From: Tillandsia leiboldiana
Lineage: Eukaryota > Streptophyta > Magnoliopsida > Poales > Bromeliaceae
Length of the DNA stretch: 64,000 nucleotides
NCBI GenBank assembly: GCA_029204045.2
Contig: CM055060.1
Location: forward strand, 54,459,459 to 54,523,458
Reading direction: 5' to 3'
Both the position numbers and the translations under genes were made by a program. The notes under the pieces are model-generated. The model had not been told where the DNA came from and made no database searches. It saw only the letters and a program-made list of their open reading frames with translations. Positions 46,772 through 57,423 of the stretch are shown piece after piece (the stretch's first letter is position 1; every line of letters begins with the position of its first letter).

Positions 46772-46972
46772 GAGTTTATATGTTTTTAAAAGTACAAACA
46801 AAAATATACTTATAAATTTTTTACCATTAAATTTTCATTAAGATTTGTGCTATTTACTTTTTCTTTCTCTCTTTTTAGTTGACTTTACAAAAGCACAAAT
46901 TTCAATGCAAATCTAATGATAAAAAATTCACAAGCATATTTTTGCTTGTGGTTTTTAAAAACATATAAACTC

Positions 46973-46975
<3 letters not shown>
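46769..46975. mobile_element. (TA)n-flanked palindromic MITE (GTAGAGTTTATA type), copy 1
   Basis: The left end GTAGAGTTTATATGTTTTTA and the right end TAAAAACATATAAACTCTAC are exact inverse complements, and pairing continues with mismatches (TTTTTTACCATTAAAT against ATCTAATGATAAAAAAT). Long (TA)n runs lie on both sides. A diverged, left-truncated copy follows at 47046-47222. Confidence 0.75.
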
Positions 46976-47045
<70 letters not shown>

Positions 47046-47048
<3 letters not shown>

Positions 47049-47222
47049 TATACTTGTTAATTTTTTTACTATTAAATTTGTATTGAGATTTATGTCATTT
47101 TACTTTTTCTTTCTCTCTCTTTGGTTGACTTTATAATAGCACAAATCTCAATACAAATATAATGGTAAAAAAATTCACAAATATAGTTGGACTTGTACTT
47201 TTAAAAGTATATAAATTCTACT
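47046..47222. mobile_element. (TA)n-flanked palindromic MITE, copy 2 (left-truncated)
   Basis: It resembles 46769-46975 in its centre (TACTTTTTCTTTCTCTCT, CACAAATCTCAATACAAAT) and at its right end (TATAAATTCTAC). The left terminus lacks roughly 35 bases. It is separated from copy 1 only by a (TA)n run of about 70 bases. Confidence 0.6.
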
Positions 47223-47241
47223 ATATATAAACTCTACTATC

Positions 47242-47268
<27 letters not shown>

Positions 47269-47272
<4 letters not shown>

Positions 47273-47483
47273 GAGCTCCTATACTTTTAAAAGTACTAAA
47301 TTATTGGTGCTTGTAGGTTTTAGCCATTGGATGAAAAGATGTATAACTATGATGATAGTGGACCCCTGGTTTAAATAAATGATGGAATAGATTGATTTAA
47401 GAAATAAAATTACTCAAAGGGATAGATCTTACGGTAGAAAACTTACGAGCGTCAATTACTTTGTACTTATACAAGCATAATAG
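47269..47483 (-). mobile_element. (TA)n-associated MITE family 2 (reverse orientation)
   Basis: Read on the minus strand it starts ACTATTATGCTTGTATAAGT and ends TAGGAGCTCAATT, as 34704 and 48349 do on the plus strand. (TA)n tracts are present on both sides. Shared interior blocks are GGTGCTTGTAGGTTTTAGCC and GATAGTGGACCCCTGG (plus-strand text). Confidence 0.6.
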
Positions 47484-47507
47484 TATATATATATATATAT
47501 ATAGATA

Positions 47508-47734
47508 GAGTTGGGCTGGAATGCTATTGATAGCACCAGCCCAACTTTGCCACCCATTTTATACCCTTTGGATTGCGTTGAGATTTGTGAAAACTATTTA
47601 ATTTTTACTTTTTCTTTTTACTTTTTCTTTTTTCTTTTTTTCATTAAATAGCTTTCACAAATCTCAACGCAATCCAAAGGGTATAAAATGGGTGGCAAAG
47701 TTGGGCTGGTGCTATCAATAGCATTCCAGCCCAA

Positions 47735-47738
<4 letters not shown>
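47508..47738. mobile_element. Micron-like palindromic element in (TA)n, copy 2 (231 bp)
   Basis: The ends are GAGTTGGGCTGGAATGCTAT and ATAGCATTCCAGCCCAACTC, as in copy 1. The arms share TTTGCCACCCATTTTATACC with its complement and enclose a T-rich centre (TTTTTACTTTTTC). (TA)n lies on both sides. Copy 1 has a purine-rich centre and this copy a pyrimidine-rich one, so the centre is inverted between copies, as expected for palindrome rearrangement. Confidence 0.85.
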
Positions 47739-47780
<42 letters not shown>

Positions 47781-47784
<4 letters not shown>

Positions 47785-47926
47785 CAGTTATGATACTTGT
47801 AAAAGTATCAATCACTTGATACTTGTAAATTTTTAACCGTTAGATTTATTTCTTTAATCAATTTTTTTTTTAGATCATACTATTTCACCAATGACTTTAT
47901 ACTTTTAAAAGTATAGAAGCTCAATT
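47781..47926 (+). mobile_element. (TA)n-associated MITE family 2, shorter copy
   Basis: It starts AGTCCAGTTATGATACTTGT after a (TA)n run and ends AGAAGCTCAATT before TATATATA. It shares TTAGATTTATTTCTTTAATC and ATACTTTTAAAAGTATA with the family. Interior sequence present in the longer copies is missing. Confidence 0.55.
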
Positions 47927-47939
47927 ATATATATAGTCG

Positions 47940-48275
47940 TAGTGAGCCGTTTGTAAACTTAACGGTGTAGAAATTTTCAAATCACGTAAATTTTTGATAA
48001 AAAAAATTTTACACTATATAAAATGAAATAAATATTTTTGATCCAAAATTTTAGTGTCATATCATCACATTTTGTGAGATTTTTATTTTCAGCAGTTGAT
48101 TTTGAGCTATTTCGATCACTAGATAAATAATATCGAAAAATAACGAAATTTATTTTATAGGTACTTAAAATACTATAGATTAAGTCTAACTGTGTCGATC
48201 GTTGGTTCTAAAATTCAACATTAAAAACAACTTATAAGTATGAATGCATTCATGTTTATAAAAGCACCCCAGCCG

Positions 48276-48278
<3 letters not shown>
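47940..48278. other. AT-rich spacer, no gene seen
   Basis: No coding sequence. The text TTGAGCTATTTCGATCACTAG near 48103 looks like plant TE text, but no boundaries can be set. Confidence 0.4.

Positions 48279-48349
<71 letters not shown>
48279..48349. repeat. Compound (TA)n(GA)n microsatellite
   Basis: A TA run at about 48279-48318 passes directly into a GA run to 48350. It forms the left flank of the next MITE. Confidence 0.9.
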
Positions 48350-48353
<4 letters not shown>

Positions 48354-48556
48354 CGGCTATTATGCTTGTATAAGCACGAAATAATTGGTATTTATAAGTT
48401 TTTTACTGCTAGATTTATCTTTTTGACTAATTTTATTTTTTAAATCATTCTATTTCATCTACCACTCACTTAACTCAAGGGTCCACTATCATCGTAACCT
48501 CATATCTTTTCATCTAATGGTTAAAAACTTACAAACACCAATAACCTGATAGACTC

Positions 48557-48560
<4 letters not shown>
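48349..48560 (+). mobile_element. (TA)n-associated MITE family 2, full-length copy
   Basis: It starts GAGTCCGGCTATTATGCTTG, contains GGGTCCACTATCATCG and ATGGTTAAAAACTTACAAAC, and ends GACTCAATT before a (TA)n run at about 48561-48592. This is probably the best preserved copy of the family in the window. Confidence 0.65.
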
Positions 48561-48592
<32 letters not shown>

Positions 48593-48595
<3 letters not shown>

Positions 48596-49270
48596 TGGAT
48601 GAAGTAAATAAAGCAAATTTAACTCATTATATGGTGGATGTGATATCATATTACTCAGAATATAGATTTTTAGTGTAAAACATACGTGACGCAAATTCTG
48701 TAGAGACTGACATTTAACGCACTGTTTGGCTGAAAAATAAGGTTTAAAATAAGGTATTAATTTCCAAACACGTTTAGTTTTGAATGAAAATAATAGTTCT
48801 CGTATTTCTGGAACAAGCTGGAATAAGGCTGAAGGCTGAAATTACTGTTCCAGTATTTTTCTTGAAGCAAGCTTGTTCCTACTTGAGAATAAATTTAATT
48901 AAAATAAATATAATTTTAATTATTGTACAACTTGTTAATTAATTTAATATTTTGATTAATCTAATTATTTTTTAATTAATTATCTATCTATTAGATAACT
49001 AACTAACTAATTTATTAATTTATTTATAATTAATTAAATTAAATTATTTAATAATAATAATAATTATTGTTAATTATTTTATCTATTAATATTTATGATT
49101 ATCTAGCAATAATTAATTAAATAAATAAAATTATTATTTAATTAATAATTTATATTAATTAATTAGATAAAATATTATTGTTTTAAAATTATAATTATTT
49201 TTATTCTCGCTATTCCAATTTAATTATAAAAATATTTTTTTTATTTTCGAAAAAAAAATTAATTTTCATC
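48593..49270. other. AT-rich spacer, no gene seen
   Basis: Mixed AT-rich sequence. The segment CTGTTTGGCTGAAAAATAAG near 48722 resembles a Harbinger/Tourist-type end, but no matching second terminus was found. From 48890 to 49260 it is low-complexity AATT/ATTA sequence. Confidence 0.45.
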
Positions 49271-49445
49271 AAAATTATAGGGCTTTTTTTGAAAATGACC
49301 CTATGAAAATTTAAAATTTTAAAAATGGCCCTGCAAAATTTAAATTTGCAAAAATGACCCTCTTTCTGCCACGTCAGACGCCACGTCAGCCGGGTCCGCC
49401 ACGTCAGCGAGCCACAGCCGCGGTGCGCCGGGGTCGAGTTAGTGA

Positions 49446-49582
49446 AACACGCAGGCTCTACCTGCGTGTTCTAAACACGCAGGGTCAACCTGCGTGTTTA
49501 GAACACGCAGGCCCAACCTGCGTGTTCTAAACACGCAGGCTCAACCTGCGTGTTTAGAACACGCAGGTAGAGCCTGCGTGTT
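49446..49582. repeat. Tandem palindromes (AACACGCAGG...CCTGCGTGTT) in the left MULE arm
   Basis: AACACGCAGG and CCTGCGTGTT alternate about every 12-16 bases, so each pair can form a hairpin of 10-16 bp. There are roughly five pairs here and a matching, slightly degenerate set at about 49874-49972 in the right arm. Confidence 0.85.
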
Positions 49583-49640
49583 TAATCAAACCCTATACCC
49601 CCCGCGGCCGAGCCCGACCCTCCTTCCTCACTTCATCCCT

Positions 49641-49681
<41 letters not shown>

Positions 49682-49870
49682 CCCGTGCCGCTCCCGCCTT
49701 ACCCGCCGCTCCCGCCGCACCCGCCGCACCCGCCGGCCGTCGTCGGAGGTGAAAGAGGCGGCCGACTTCAGACTCTCTCCCTTGTAATTTTTGATCCTCT
49801 GCTATATCAAAAATTCATGTAATTTTTGATCCTCATTCATGTAATTTAGTGCATTTTATGTAATTTAGGG
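49583..49870 (+). other. GC-rich interior of the MULE, possible captured gene fragment
   Basis: The segment has a CCCCCCGCGGCC start, a (CT)n run at 49644-49678, then CCGCCGCACCCGCCG-type sequence followed by a short unique part ending in three ATGTAATTT-type repeats (49785-49870). The composition is that of a plant 5' UTR plus first exon. A 97-aa frame (49494-49787) crosses it but begins within the TIR palindromes, so its N-terminal half is not genuine. The donor gene is unknown. Confidence 0.4.
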
Positions 49871-50251
49871 CTGAGCCTGCGTGTTTATAACACGCAGGCT
49901 GAGTCTGCGTATTCTAAACACGCAGGCTGAGCCTGCGTGTTTAAAACACGCAGGTAGAGCCTGCGTGTTTCACTACAGCACGCCGGGCGCACCCGCGGCT
50001 GTGGCTCGCTGACGTGGCGGACCCGGCTGACGTGGCGTCTGACGTGGCAGAAAGAGGGCCATTTTTGCAAATTTAAATTTTGCAGGGCCATTTTTAAAAT
50101 TTTAAATTTTCATAGGGTCATTTTCAAAAAAAGCCCAAAATTATACTTATTTTTATTTATTTTAAATTTATATTTATTTTTGAAATAAATAATTTTATCT
50201 TATTATATGAACAAATGACAGCCTAACAGTAACCATAGCACGATTACAATT

Positions 50252-50461
50252 GAGCAATGCTACCTCTACACGCATTTTTAGGTGTAGATTCTACATTCTT
50301 GGAACCTCTAAATCCATTTTTAGGTGTAGATCTTACATTCCATTCAAAAATGGAGACTTCTCCATCTATTATTTTGAAATGATAAATAAAATTTATCTCA
50401 TCCTATAATAAATGAAGTATACGATATACATCTAAAAATAAATGTATACTTAGTATTTTCC
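50252..50461. mobile_element. Mutator-like MITE, 210 bp, GAGCAATGCTA type
   Basis: It starts GAGCAATGCTACCTCTACAC and ends ACTTAGTATTTTCC, with ATTACAATT as a 9-bp duplication at 50243-50251 and 50462-50470. The first bases and the TTTTCC end match the 173-bp elements at 40375 and 61191, so this is a longer, diverged member. Interior blocks TTTTTAGGTGTAGAT and ATACATCTAAAAATAAATGT form the arms. Confidence 0.85.
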
Positions 50462-50470
50462 ATTACAATT

Positions 50471-51616
50471 TAATGCCAAACTTGGATGTGTGAAAAGAGC
50501 ACGCACTATCCATCAATCAGCATCAGGAAAGCACTATACAGCTCATCTTGAGAGGATACATTGGAAAAAAAGCATGTAACTTAGGTGGGGCTTATCCATC
50601 AGGTGGGCCTAGCCTACTATGCTCCCTAACTTTTATGAATGGGCATGCTCAATAAGGGAATTGGATATTATTCGTTTAGACTGTGTTTGGTTTGGAGATA
50701 AAAAAAAATTAATTATTTTAAAAATAAGTATAAATTTAGAAATAAATAAAATTATTATATAAATATATTTAGTTGGGTATTAAATTAGTATCAGATATAA
50801 AAAAAATTATATTTGGTGTGTTAATAAAGAATAAGAAAAATATATAATAGTAGCGGTATGAAATGACGAAATTGTTTTCAACCATAATGATTTTTTAAAA
50901 CAAATACAAATTTTACTTATATGATTGTAAATATTTAATTTAATATATTTATTTTAAAATTTTTAATTTTAATTGTCTTAAAAAATTATAAAAGCGGGAG
51001 CAAAAAATTTTAATTTTTAAATTTGTATAAATTTAAAAAAAATTGTAAAAATTTTATAAAAATTTTAAAATTAATAAATTTTTTTAAAAAAAATTAACAA
51101 ATTTTAAATTTTTAGATTTATTAAAAAAATAATAATTTTAAAATTTATAAAATAAAATAAAAATTAAATTTTATAAATTTAAATTTTTTAAAATTCTAAA
51201 AAATTTTAATTTAAATACAAAAATTAAAGGGATGGGAACCACGAGAGAGGGGGACAGTTGTTCTCCCCCGGGTTATCTCACAGGAGGATGTTGCCATTTT
51301 ATACTTTACATTTATATACTTAAAGACAAATAATTTTTCCTTCATATGAAATGAAAAAGTTTATGAACATCCCATCATAGTAGGCGCATTATGAACATCC
51401 CATACTATCATAATAATAATATCTGTATATTTATTTTTAAATATATATATTATATTTTATTCATTCAAGAATGAGGTGTAGTCTATTAGTCACTTCGAAG
51501 TAATCAATAAAATTTATCTCATTCTGAAATGAATGAAATGTAAAATATATATTCATTTTGAAGTGTACATATAGTATTTACGTATCATTAATTATCTTCT
51601 CTCATCGAAAAAATAT

Positions 51617-51618
<2 letters not shown>
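50471..51618. other. AT-rich spacer with degenerate TE text, no gene seen
   Basis: No gene. It includes a low-complexity A/T part at about 50960-51230 and a possible degenerate MITE at about 51465-51583 (GAGGTGTAGTCTATTAGTCA ... GTGTACATATAGTATTTACG) resembling the 210-bp element. Confidence 0.45.

Positions 51619-51697
<79 letters not shown>
51619..51697. repeat. (TA)n microsatellite
   Basis: Pure TA run of nearly 80 bases; translated in the ORF track region as alternating Tyr-Ile only because of the repeat. Confidence 0.95.
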
Positions 51698-51700
<3 letters not shown>

Positions 51701-52627
51701 GAAATATTACAATGGATCATGTCAAGTTGGGTTTGGACCAGGTGGAGTGGCATGGTACAATTTCGTAGCTAGAGTTTATATCCCAAATTGAACGTCTCGA
51801 ACCCAACTTATGGGGTTCAATCCTGACCAATTTATGGGGTGGCCAAGTCAGAGTGATGACCAGCTCGAAGCAGAAGCAGAAAAACTGAGAAAAGTAATTA
51901 AAAAATATATATAAAAAAATAAAAATAAAAATAAATAGAAAAATGGTTAGCTGTACTTACCAATTGATTTAAATCATCCTTTATGTATTTTTGCCTTTTC
52001 TAAATATAAAAGGGAAATTTCAAATGGTACCCTCAAAAGTTATGAAATATTGTGGGTATCTTTTCAAAATTGTCAAGATCCTATTTGCGCCTATAAAGTC
52101 ATGCACATTGATTACAAATTTTGGATTAATTTATTCCTAGTTATACCTATTTATAAATAATTGTGTAGAATCTTGTAGGGATAATAAATATAATTTTTAT
52201 CAAAAAAATAATTCAATTTTTGTTTATGATATATTAATCAATTTATAAATGCATTTTTTGTGTGCTCAAGTTTTCTTTTTTCTTTTTAGCAAATATCATA
52301 TGGGTCTCATGTTAATTAATCATAATAAATAATTAGCTTAAACTAATTAAAAATATATTCTACTTTTTTGTGAATCTATTTTCTTCTTAATCTAATTGTA
52401 TAGTGTAGTTTGTTGCAATTAATTTGTTTTAATTTGGTACGCATTCGATTGAATATATTATATTTTCAAACCAAATAATATTTAAGTTAATTAAAAAGAT
52501 TAGATAATAGATGATATTAGGCAAAATGAAAATTTTATTTAGTTGTTTAATGAATTATTATCAATTTGGATACTTATGATAGTTTATCTAATTAATTATA
52601 CAGGAATATTTTTAATATCTACACTTT
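51698..52627. other. AT-rich spacer, no gene seen
   Basis: No convincing gene or RNA. Near 51710-51860 there is text such as GGGTTTGGACCAGG and CTCGAACCCAACTTATGG, typical of a decayed transposon, without detectable ends. Confidence 0.45.
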
Positions 52628-52630
52628 TAA

Positions 52631-52887
52631 CACTACAACAAAATTAGGCTATAGCGACACTTTTAAGTGTTTCTAAAATCTAAAAAAAGTGTCGCTGACA
52701 AAAATACCGACACTTATTGTAAGTGTTGCTATATGTGCCGTCGCTAAGGTGTATAGCGACACATTTTTGTAATGTGTCTCAAAAATGTATCTCTATAATC
52801 TAATTTTGGATATAGACAGAATATAGATAGGATACTTATACAAATGTGTCACAAACATGTATTTTATAATCTAATTTTGTTGTAGTA
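52631..52887 (+). mobile_element. CACTA-type MITE, complete copy (257 bp)
   Basis: It starts CACTACAACAAAATTAGGCT and ends CTAATTTTGTTGTAGTA, the expected terminal G having changed to A. It is flanked by TAA (52628-52630 and 52888-52890), the 3-bp duplication made by CACTA (En/Spm) transposases. The interior has repeated TAGCGACAC and TGTGTCGCTA subterminal motifs. Related copies lie at 42523, 57111 (inverted), 58369 and 63651. Confidence 0.88.
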
Positions 52888-52890
52888 TAA

Positions 52891-53602
52891 AGAAGTATCT
52901 ATATAATTGAAGGTTGCGGGAATTAGAATCATATGAAATTAACTCAATATAGAATTATTACTTGCAGGTGAGCGTGTGATTTTAATCATTTAATTTCACA
53001 AGAACAAATTAGATAATCATAACCTTCTTTTTCACGCTTTTTAAGGCTCAAACTAATATTAAATGAGTTCATTGGATCTGGGATCGCTAGAAATCTATCA
53101 CAAGTAGCATCCTTTTTTGAGACGCGGGGTTTAAAACTTTTAATAACTTTAACTTTGTTGCTTTTATATCCAAAAATGAAAAAAAGGTTTCGTTTATTTA
53201 ATAGCCGTGTGCAAAACTATATATGTTTGTGTGCTCTCAATTTTTTTAATTTCACAAATTTCATAGTGCATTTGTGGATCTTAATTTGTGTGGTCTCATT
53301 GTTGGATGCACACGTATCCACATAAAATAAAAGGTAGAGTGAGAAAAAATTAAATTTTAACAAACTTTATCTACTCAACCGAGGTATAATTATTTATTAA
53401 TGAAACAACCCAACTTTATTACAAGGACCCCTGGCATGGCCCTGACATTATCACTATCAAAGAATTACAGAATTACTAGCTATGACCATAACAAGAACAG
53501 AAACGAATGTAAGGAAATAAAAATAAATAAATGCTTAATGAAATATAATTAGTCGTAAAATTTACACGATTACGTACGTACATGCATGCATTAGCTAAAT
53601 GA
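52891..53602. other. Spacer downstream of the patatin-like gene
   Basis: No gene seen. The end nearest 53602 probably holds the 3' UTR of the minus-strand patatin-like gene. There is a short AAAT-rich stretch near 53517-53530. Confidence 0.5.
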
Positions 53603-55337
53603 TCAATGTCCCATATTCATCTTTTTGAGCCTAAACCGACGCTCGTTGGATAGGATCTTTGCGAAACGAGTTAGCTCATCTTCGTTGCTTCCCTCTCCCT
53701 GTAACATTTCATTTACGCCAGTCTCCAAGTTCACCCTTGACACTGGCTTCTTGAGAAGTTCTTTACCAATTTCTACGAGTCTCAGCAAGTTCTCCTTCTT
53801 CGAAACATCAACTGACGCCGCCTCACCCGTCAAAGAGTTATCCTACCAATCCAAACAAATTAATGAATTACAAATGTGTTGTTACCTGGGGAAAAATAAA
53901 ACTGTTCCCTAACAGCTTACGTACGCAATAAAGTGCACAAATATGTATACATATATATATGTATATATATACCTGTATACGTAGATAGTTTCTCTCACTC
54001 TGAAATGCTTGGAATAATACAGATGCATGGATATCGACCATATCAGCACTTGCTTCAGTGAATATATCAACAATTGGTGTGGTTCCTTTGTTTTGTAACC
54101 AGCTAAACAAGCCCCACTTAGCTGCACCAGAAGCACTGAACTTCTCTTCCTGCTTGGCCGATCCCGTCCCCAAAGAGATAACAAGAAATTTTCCATAATC
54201 CATTGGCTTAATCGGAAAAAAATCCGAGTTGCGTTGGAATATCTCCTTTGTCACCTGGCTCAGAGCTAGTAGTGTCTGTTCATTAAACCAAAATAATAGA
54301 TTAATATATATATATATATAGGTATCAGCATGTTTAGTTACTTTTGTACAATAATTTATGTTTGAGAAATTTTTAAACTAAACAAACAGTGTTGGGCGTA
54401 GATAACATACAGGGTTATTAGCTGCGACTCCTCCGTCGATGAGATTGAAGGCTCGGGTGTTGCCATGGGAGTCTTTGGTTTCGAAGTAGTGGGCAGGGAG
54501 GTAAGTTGGAGCGGCGGATGTGCCGATACAAATGTCGGATAGAAGAGCATTTTTGGATGGTACATTCTTTGCCTGCACAAGAGAATGAAACTCAAATATG
54601 AGTACTTGAGACTAACTCTAGAATAGCAAAATCATTTTACGTGCATGCATGTACAATTAATGAGTGAAATAATAAGATAAATTCACATGTACGTAGGAGG
54701 AGCCTAGCTAGCTATAGTTTTTAACAGGTTCATTTTGTCCCAGCACAATTTTTAAGGGCCCAACAAATTTGGGATGGGTCCGGGCCGGGTTTACATTTTA
54801 GATTTGATTTGAACCATCCTGTCCGAAACTTTAGTACTTGACCCAGCCCAATTTTTCTAACTAACCTGGACTCCGGTATAAGATCTATACACATATAATA
54901 GTGTATGAGGTTTTGGATGCATTATTTCTTAAAACTTAATAATAATAATAATAATGATATGACTATAAAAAATAATTAGATTGAGAATTAACAGTGCCGT
55001 ATATATATATTTTTATATATAGTTGATGGAACATAAACCTGAAAGGTGGAGAAGATGGTGGGCTGAAGAAATTTGATGTCGAAAGTGGGGATAACTACGT
55101 TCGTTAACGTCTCGCTGAGCTTTGTTTTTCCGAGTAGGTGCTGCACCTTGGAGTGGAGATAATTCCCGTTGTATTTGGGCCCAACTATGTTCTTCATTAA
55201 TCCCCATAACTGGTTGCTGCACATATAATTATTCTTACTAATTACTATAAGAGATATTTAATTTGATACGTACACAAATAAAAGTGCTTTTTTTTTTTTA
55301 AGTACGTGTATATATCCTCAAGGGGCAAAAATAAGCA

Positions 55338-55390
<53 letters not shown>

Positions 55391-55973
55391 TTGATGCATG
55401 AATTATTAGCTAGCTTAATTGGTACGTAATATCATGCTTAATTACCTGCTAGAGGGAAATATTTCTGGAGAATTCTCCATGTAAAAATCATTAATTTCCT
55501 TTGCAGCAAAAAGCGGGCGATTGTTCTCATTTGGAGCAGTGAGCATGGTGGTGACCAACCCTCCGGTGCTTGTTCCCGCGATAACATCAAAGTAATCCGC
55601 GATCCTCGCGTCCTCTCCATCAAGCTCCTATAACCAACAACTTGGTTAATTAATTCTTAACAAAATGATGCAACAAATTAAGAAAATTATCGAACGAGAC
55701 AATTACTATTTTATCAAAATGAATGAAGAATCATACTGTATATATATCAATAACTATATATATATGAGGCTACAAATTAAGTAACATGCATGCACGTACC
55801 TGGAGCTTGGATTCGAGGAAGGCGAGGATGGTTCCGGGGATTATGCCCCTCACACCCCCACCATCAATGCTTAAAACGGTCACCATGTTACCAAGCGAAG
55901 GTGGAGTTCGTGGGGATGAGATGGAGCCATTGCGAGCGATTTGAATATGATCAATTAATCTTAGAGAACCCAT
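53603..55973 (-). CDS. Patatin-like phospholipase/lipid acyl hydrolase, six exons
   Basis: The exons on the minus strand are 55973-55800, 55627-55446, 55216-55039, 54572-54411, 54275-53973 and 53842-53603. All introns are GT/AG, phases agree, and the product is 412 aa, the usual size of plant patatin-like proteins. The oxyanion-hole motif DGGGVRG is at residues 37-43, the nucleophile elbow GTSTG at 76-80 (Ser78), and the catalytic Asp in DGG at 224-226, followed by VAANNP. The Ser-Asp dyad is intact, so the enzyme should hydrolyse acyl groups from phospholipids or galactolipids. The N-terminus shows no clear signal peptide, so a cytosolic or membrane-associated location as in pPLA-II enzymes is likely. 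A TATA box lies upstream at 56146-56153. The last exon of a paralogue lies 9 kb away at 62869-63090 on the same strand, so this is a tandem pair. Confidence 0.93.
55337..55389. repeat. (TA)n microsatellite in intron 2 of the patatin-like gene
   Basis: A TA run of about 50 bases between exons 2 and 3. Shorter TA tracts are in intron 1 (55758-55764) and intron 4 (54304-54321). Confidence 0.85.
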
Positions 55974-56145
55974 GAAGCTCTAACGCAGCTATATATGTGT
56001 ACGTGATTGCAAAATAAAGGTATTAATTGTGTGGTTGTAATGCAAAATAATCAAGCTTGCTTGTTAGAACGTACAACAAAATTCCAAGATGTTGCTGTGT
56101 GCTTTTTTTTGTGATGTTCAATTCTAGTGCTCGTATACGAGTTTG

Positions 56146-56153
56146 TATTTATA
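56146..56153 (-). promoter_or_regulatory. TATA box candidate of the patatin-like gene
   Basis: TATAAATA on the minus strand, 173 bp upstream of the start codon at 55973, predicts a 5' UTR of roughly 140 bases. It lies in a GCCTATAAATACAAACTCG context typical of plant core promoters. Confidence 0.6.
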
Positions 56154-56237
56154 GGCACACGCAGGTAAAAACAAAAAGAATGCGACAAGGTCAAGTCAAA
56201 ATGAATAAAGTATATATTAATTGCTTGACTCGATCTA

Positions 56238-56240
<3 letters not shown>

Positions 56241-56294
<54 letters not shown>
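56241..56294. repeat. (GA)n microsatellite upstream of the patatin-like promoter
   Basis: AG run of about 54 bases lying 90-150 bp upstream of the TATA box; on the coding strand it reads as (CT)n. GA/CT repeats near plant promoters can bind BPC/GAGA-type factors, but no function is shown here. Confidence 0.9.
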
Positions 56295-56296
<2 letters not shown>

Positions 56297-56407
56297 GAGT
56301 GTGGTTTTTTTATTAGAGTAGAAAGAGCCAAATACGCGGAAGGGATTGGTATGGCGAGAAAATTCTATGGAGGAGTGATTTATGCCTATGTTGACTGGTT
56401 CCATTGA

Positions 56408-57079
56408 GTCAACCTAGCTCTATATCCGGTCATACGGATGAAATGGTACGGAATTAATTAAACATCCAAACGCCTTGCACTTTTAAAAATATAAATAATT
56501 ATTCAAAATTTTGAATTCGAAATCTAGCTGCTTCACATTTTCAACTAAATTTATTTTAAAAATAAATTGAGCGAATAATATGCTATCTTATTTTTTCAAA
56601 AAATATATATATAAATAATTATAACTGTGTTTGGAATTAATACATTAAAACAATACGCCTATTGCCTATATATAAATCTTAGACCTTCGTAGGACTAATC
56701 TACTAGTCTTATTATTATTACTATTATTATTATTACTGAAAATAAAAAATCAATATATTATGTACGCGTGGCGGATAAAATTTTTATTGTGTTTATTATG
56801 TTAAGTAATAACACTTGCATAGTACATATCACATTAGCTGTTTCTATGATCCAGTTTGCACAGATGATTCTGTATTTATTTAAGAAACTACTATGATATT
56901 TGATAACGGAGGAGTGTACGTGGTTAAGAATTTTTTTATTTGGATGGTAAAAAATGTTGCTTAAGAATAATTTATTTAGTATGATTTTTTTATTATTATT
57001 AAAAATAAAGAATTTAATTTTTGCTCATTAAAAGGTCGAATATAAGAACCTATTCTCGACACTTAATCTGATCTTACTC

Positions 57080-57110
<31 letters not shown>
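56408..57110. other. AT-rich spacer, no gene seen
   Basis: No coding sequence. It has an ATT run near 56710-56736 and a (TA)n tract at about 57083-57110. Confidence 0.5.
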
Positions 57111-57365
57111 CACTATAATAAAATTAGATTATAGACATACATGTTTGTGATACTTTTGTATAAATTTTTTATATACATTTTATCTATATTCAAAATTAAG
57201 TTATAGGGACATATTTTTATGATACATTAAAAAAATATGTCGCAATACACCCTAGCGACGGCACATATAGCAACACTAATAATAAGTGTCGGTATTTTTG
57301 CTAGCGATATTTTTTTTAGATTTTAGAAATACTTAAAAGTATCGCTATAGTATAATTTTATTGTA

Positions 57366-57368
<3 letters not shown>
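57111..57368 (-). mobile_element. CACTA-type MITE, inverted copy
   Basis: On the plus strand it starts CACTATAATAAAATTAGATT and ends TATAATTTTATTGTAGTA. It lines up with the reverse complement of 52631-52887, sharing CCCTAGCGACGGCACATATA and AAGTGTCGGTATTTTTGC. The flanks are TA-rich (TAT on both sides), compatible with a 3-bp duplication. Confidence 0.8.

Positions 57369-57418
<50 letters not shown>
57369..57418. repeat. Compound (TA)n(GA)n microsatellite
   Basis: A TA run passes into a GA run and joins a CACTA-type MITE on the left to a Micron-like palindrome on the right. Confidence 0.9.

Positions 57419-57423
<5 letters not shown>

Larger units (their letters stand above)
49280..50136. 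mobile_element. Long-TIR Mutator-like element (MULE), possible Pack-MULE, 857 bp
   Basis: It starts GGGCTTTTTTTGAAAATGAC and ends in the inverse complement (GTCATTTTCAAAAAAAGCCC). The inverted repeats run about 200-290 bp, including CCACGTCAGACGCCACGTCA and the CCTGCGTGTT palindromes. It is flanked by the 9-bp duplication AAAATTATA (49271-49279 and 50137-50145), the size made by Mutator transposases. There is no transposase. The 49575-49860 interior is a GC-rich, gene-like segment with a CT run and Pro/Arg-rich codons. Plant Pack-MULEs carry such captured gene pieces; capture is inferred here. Confidence 0.9.

Noticed and set aside
49446..49972. Regularly spaced palindromic repeats resembling a CRISPR array
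   Set aside because: The spacers are only 2-16 bases and not unique, the repeats are mirrored in both arms of a transposon with a 9-bp target duplication, and this is a plant nuclear genome.
56051..56407. 116- and 117-aa frames across the (GA)n tract
   Set aside because: The middle is a repeat translation and the region overlaps the promoter and TATA box of the patatin-like gene.
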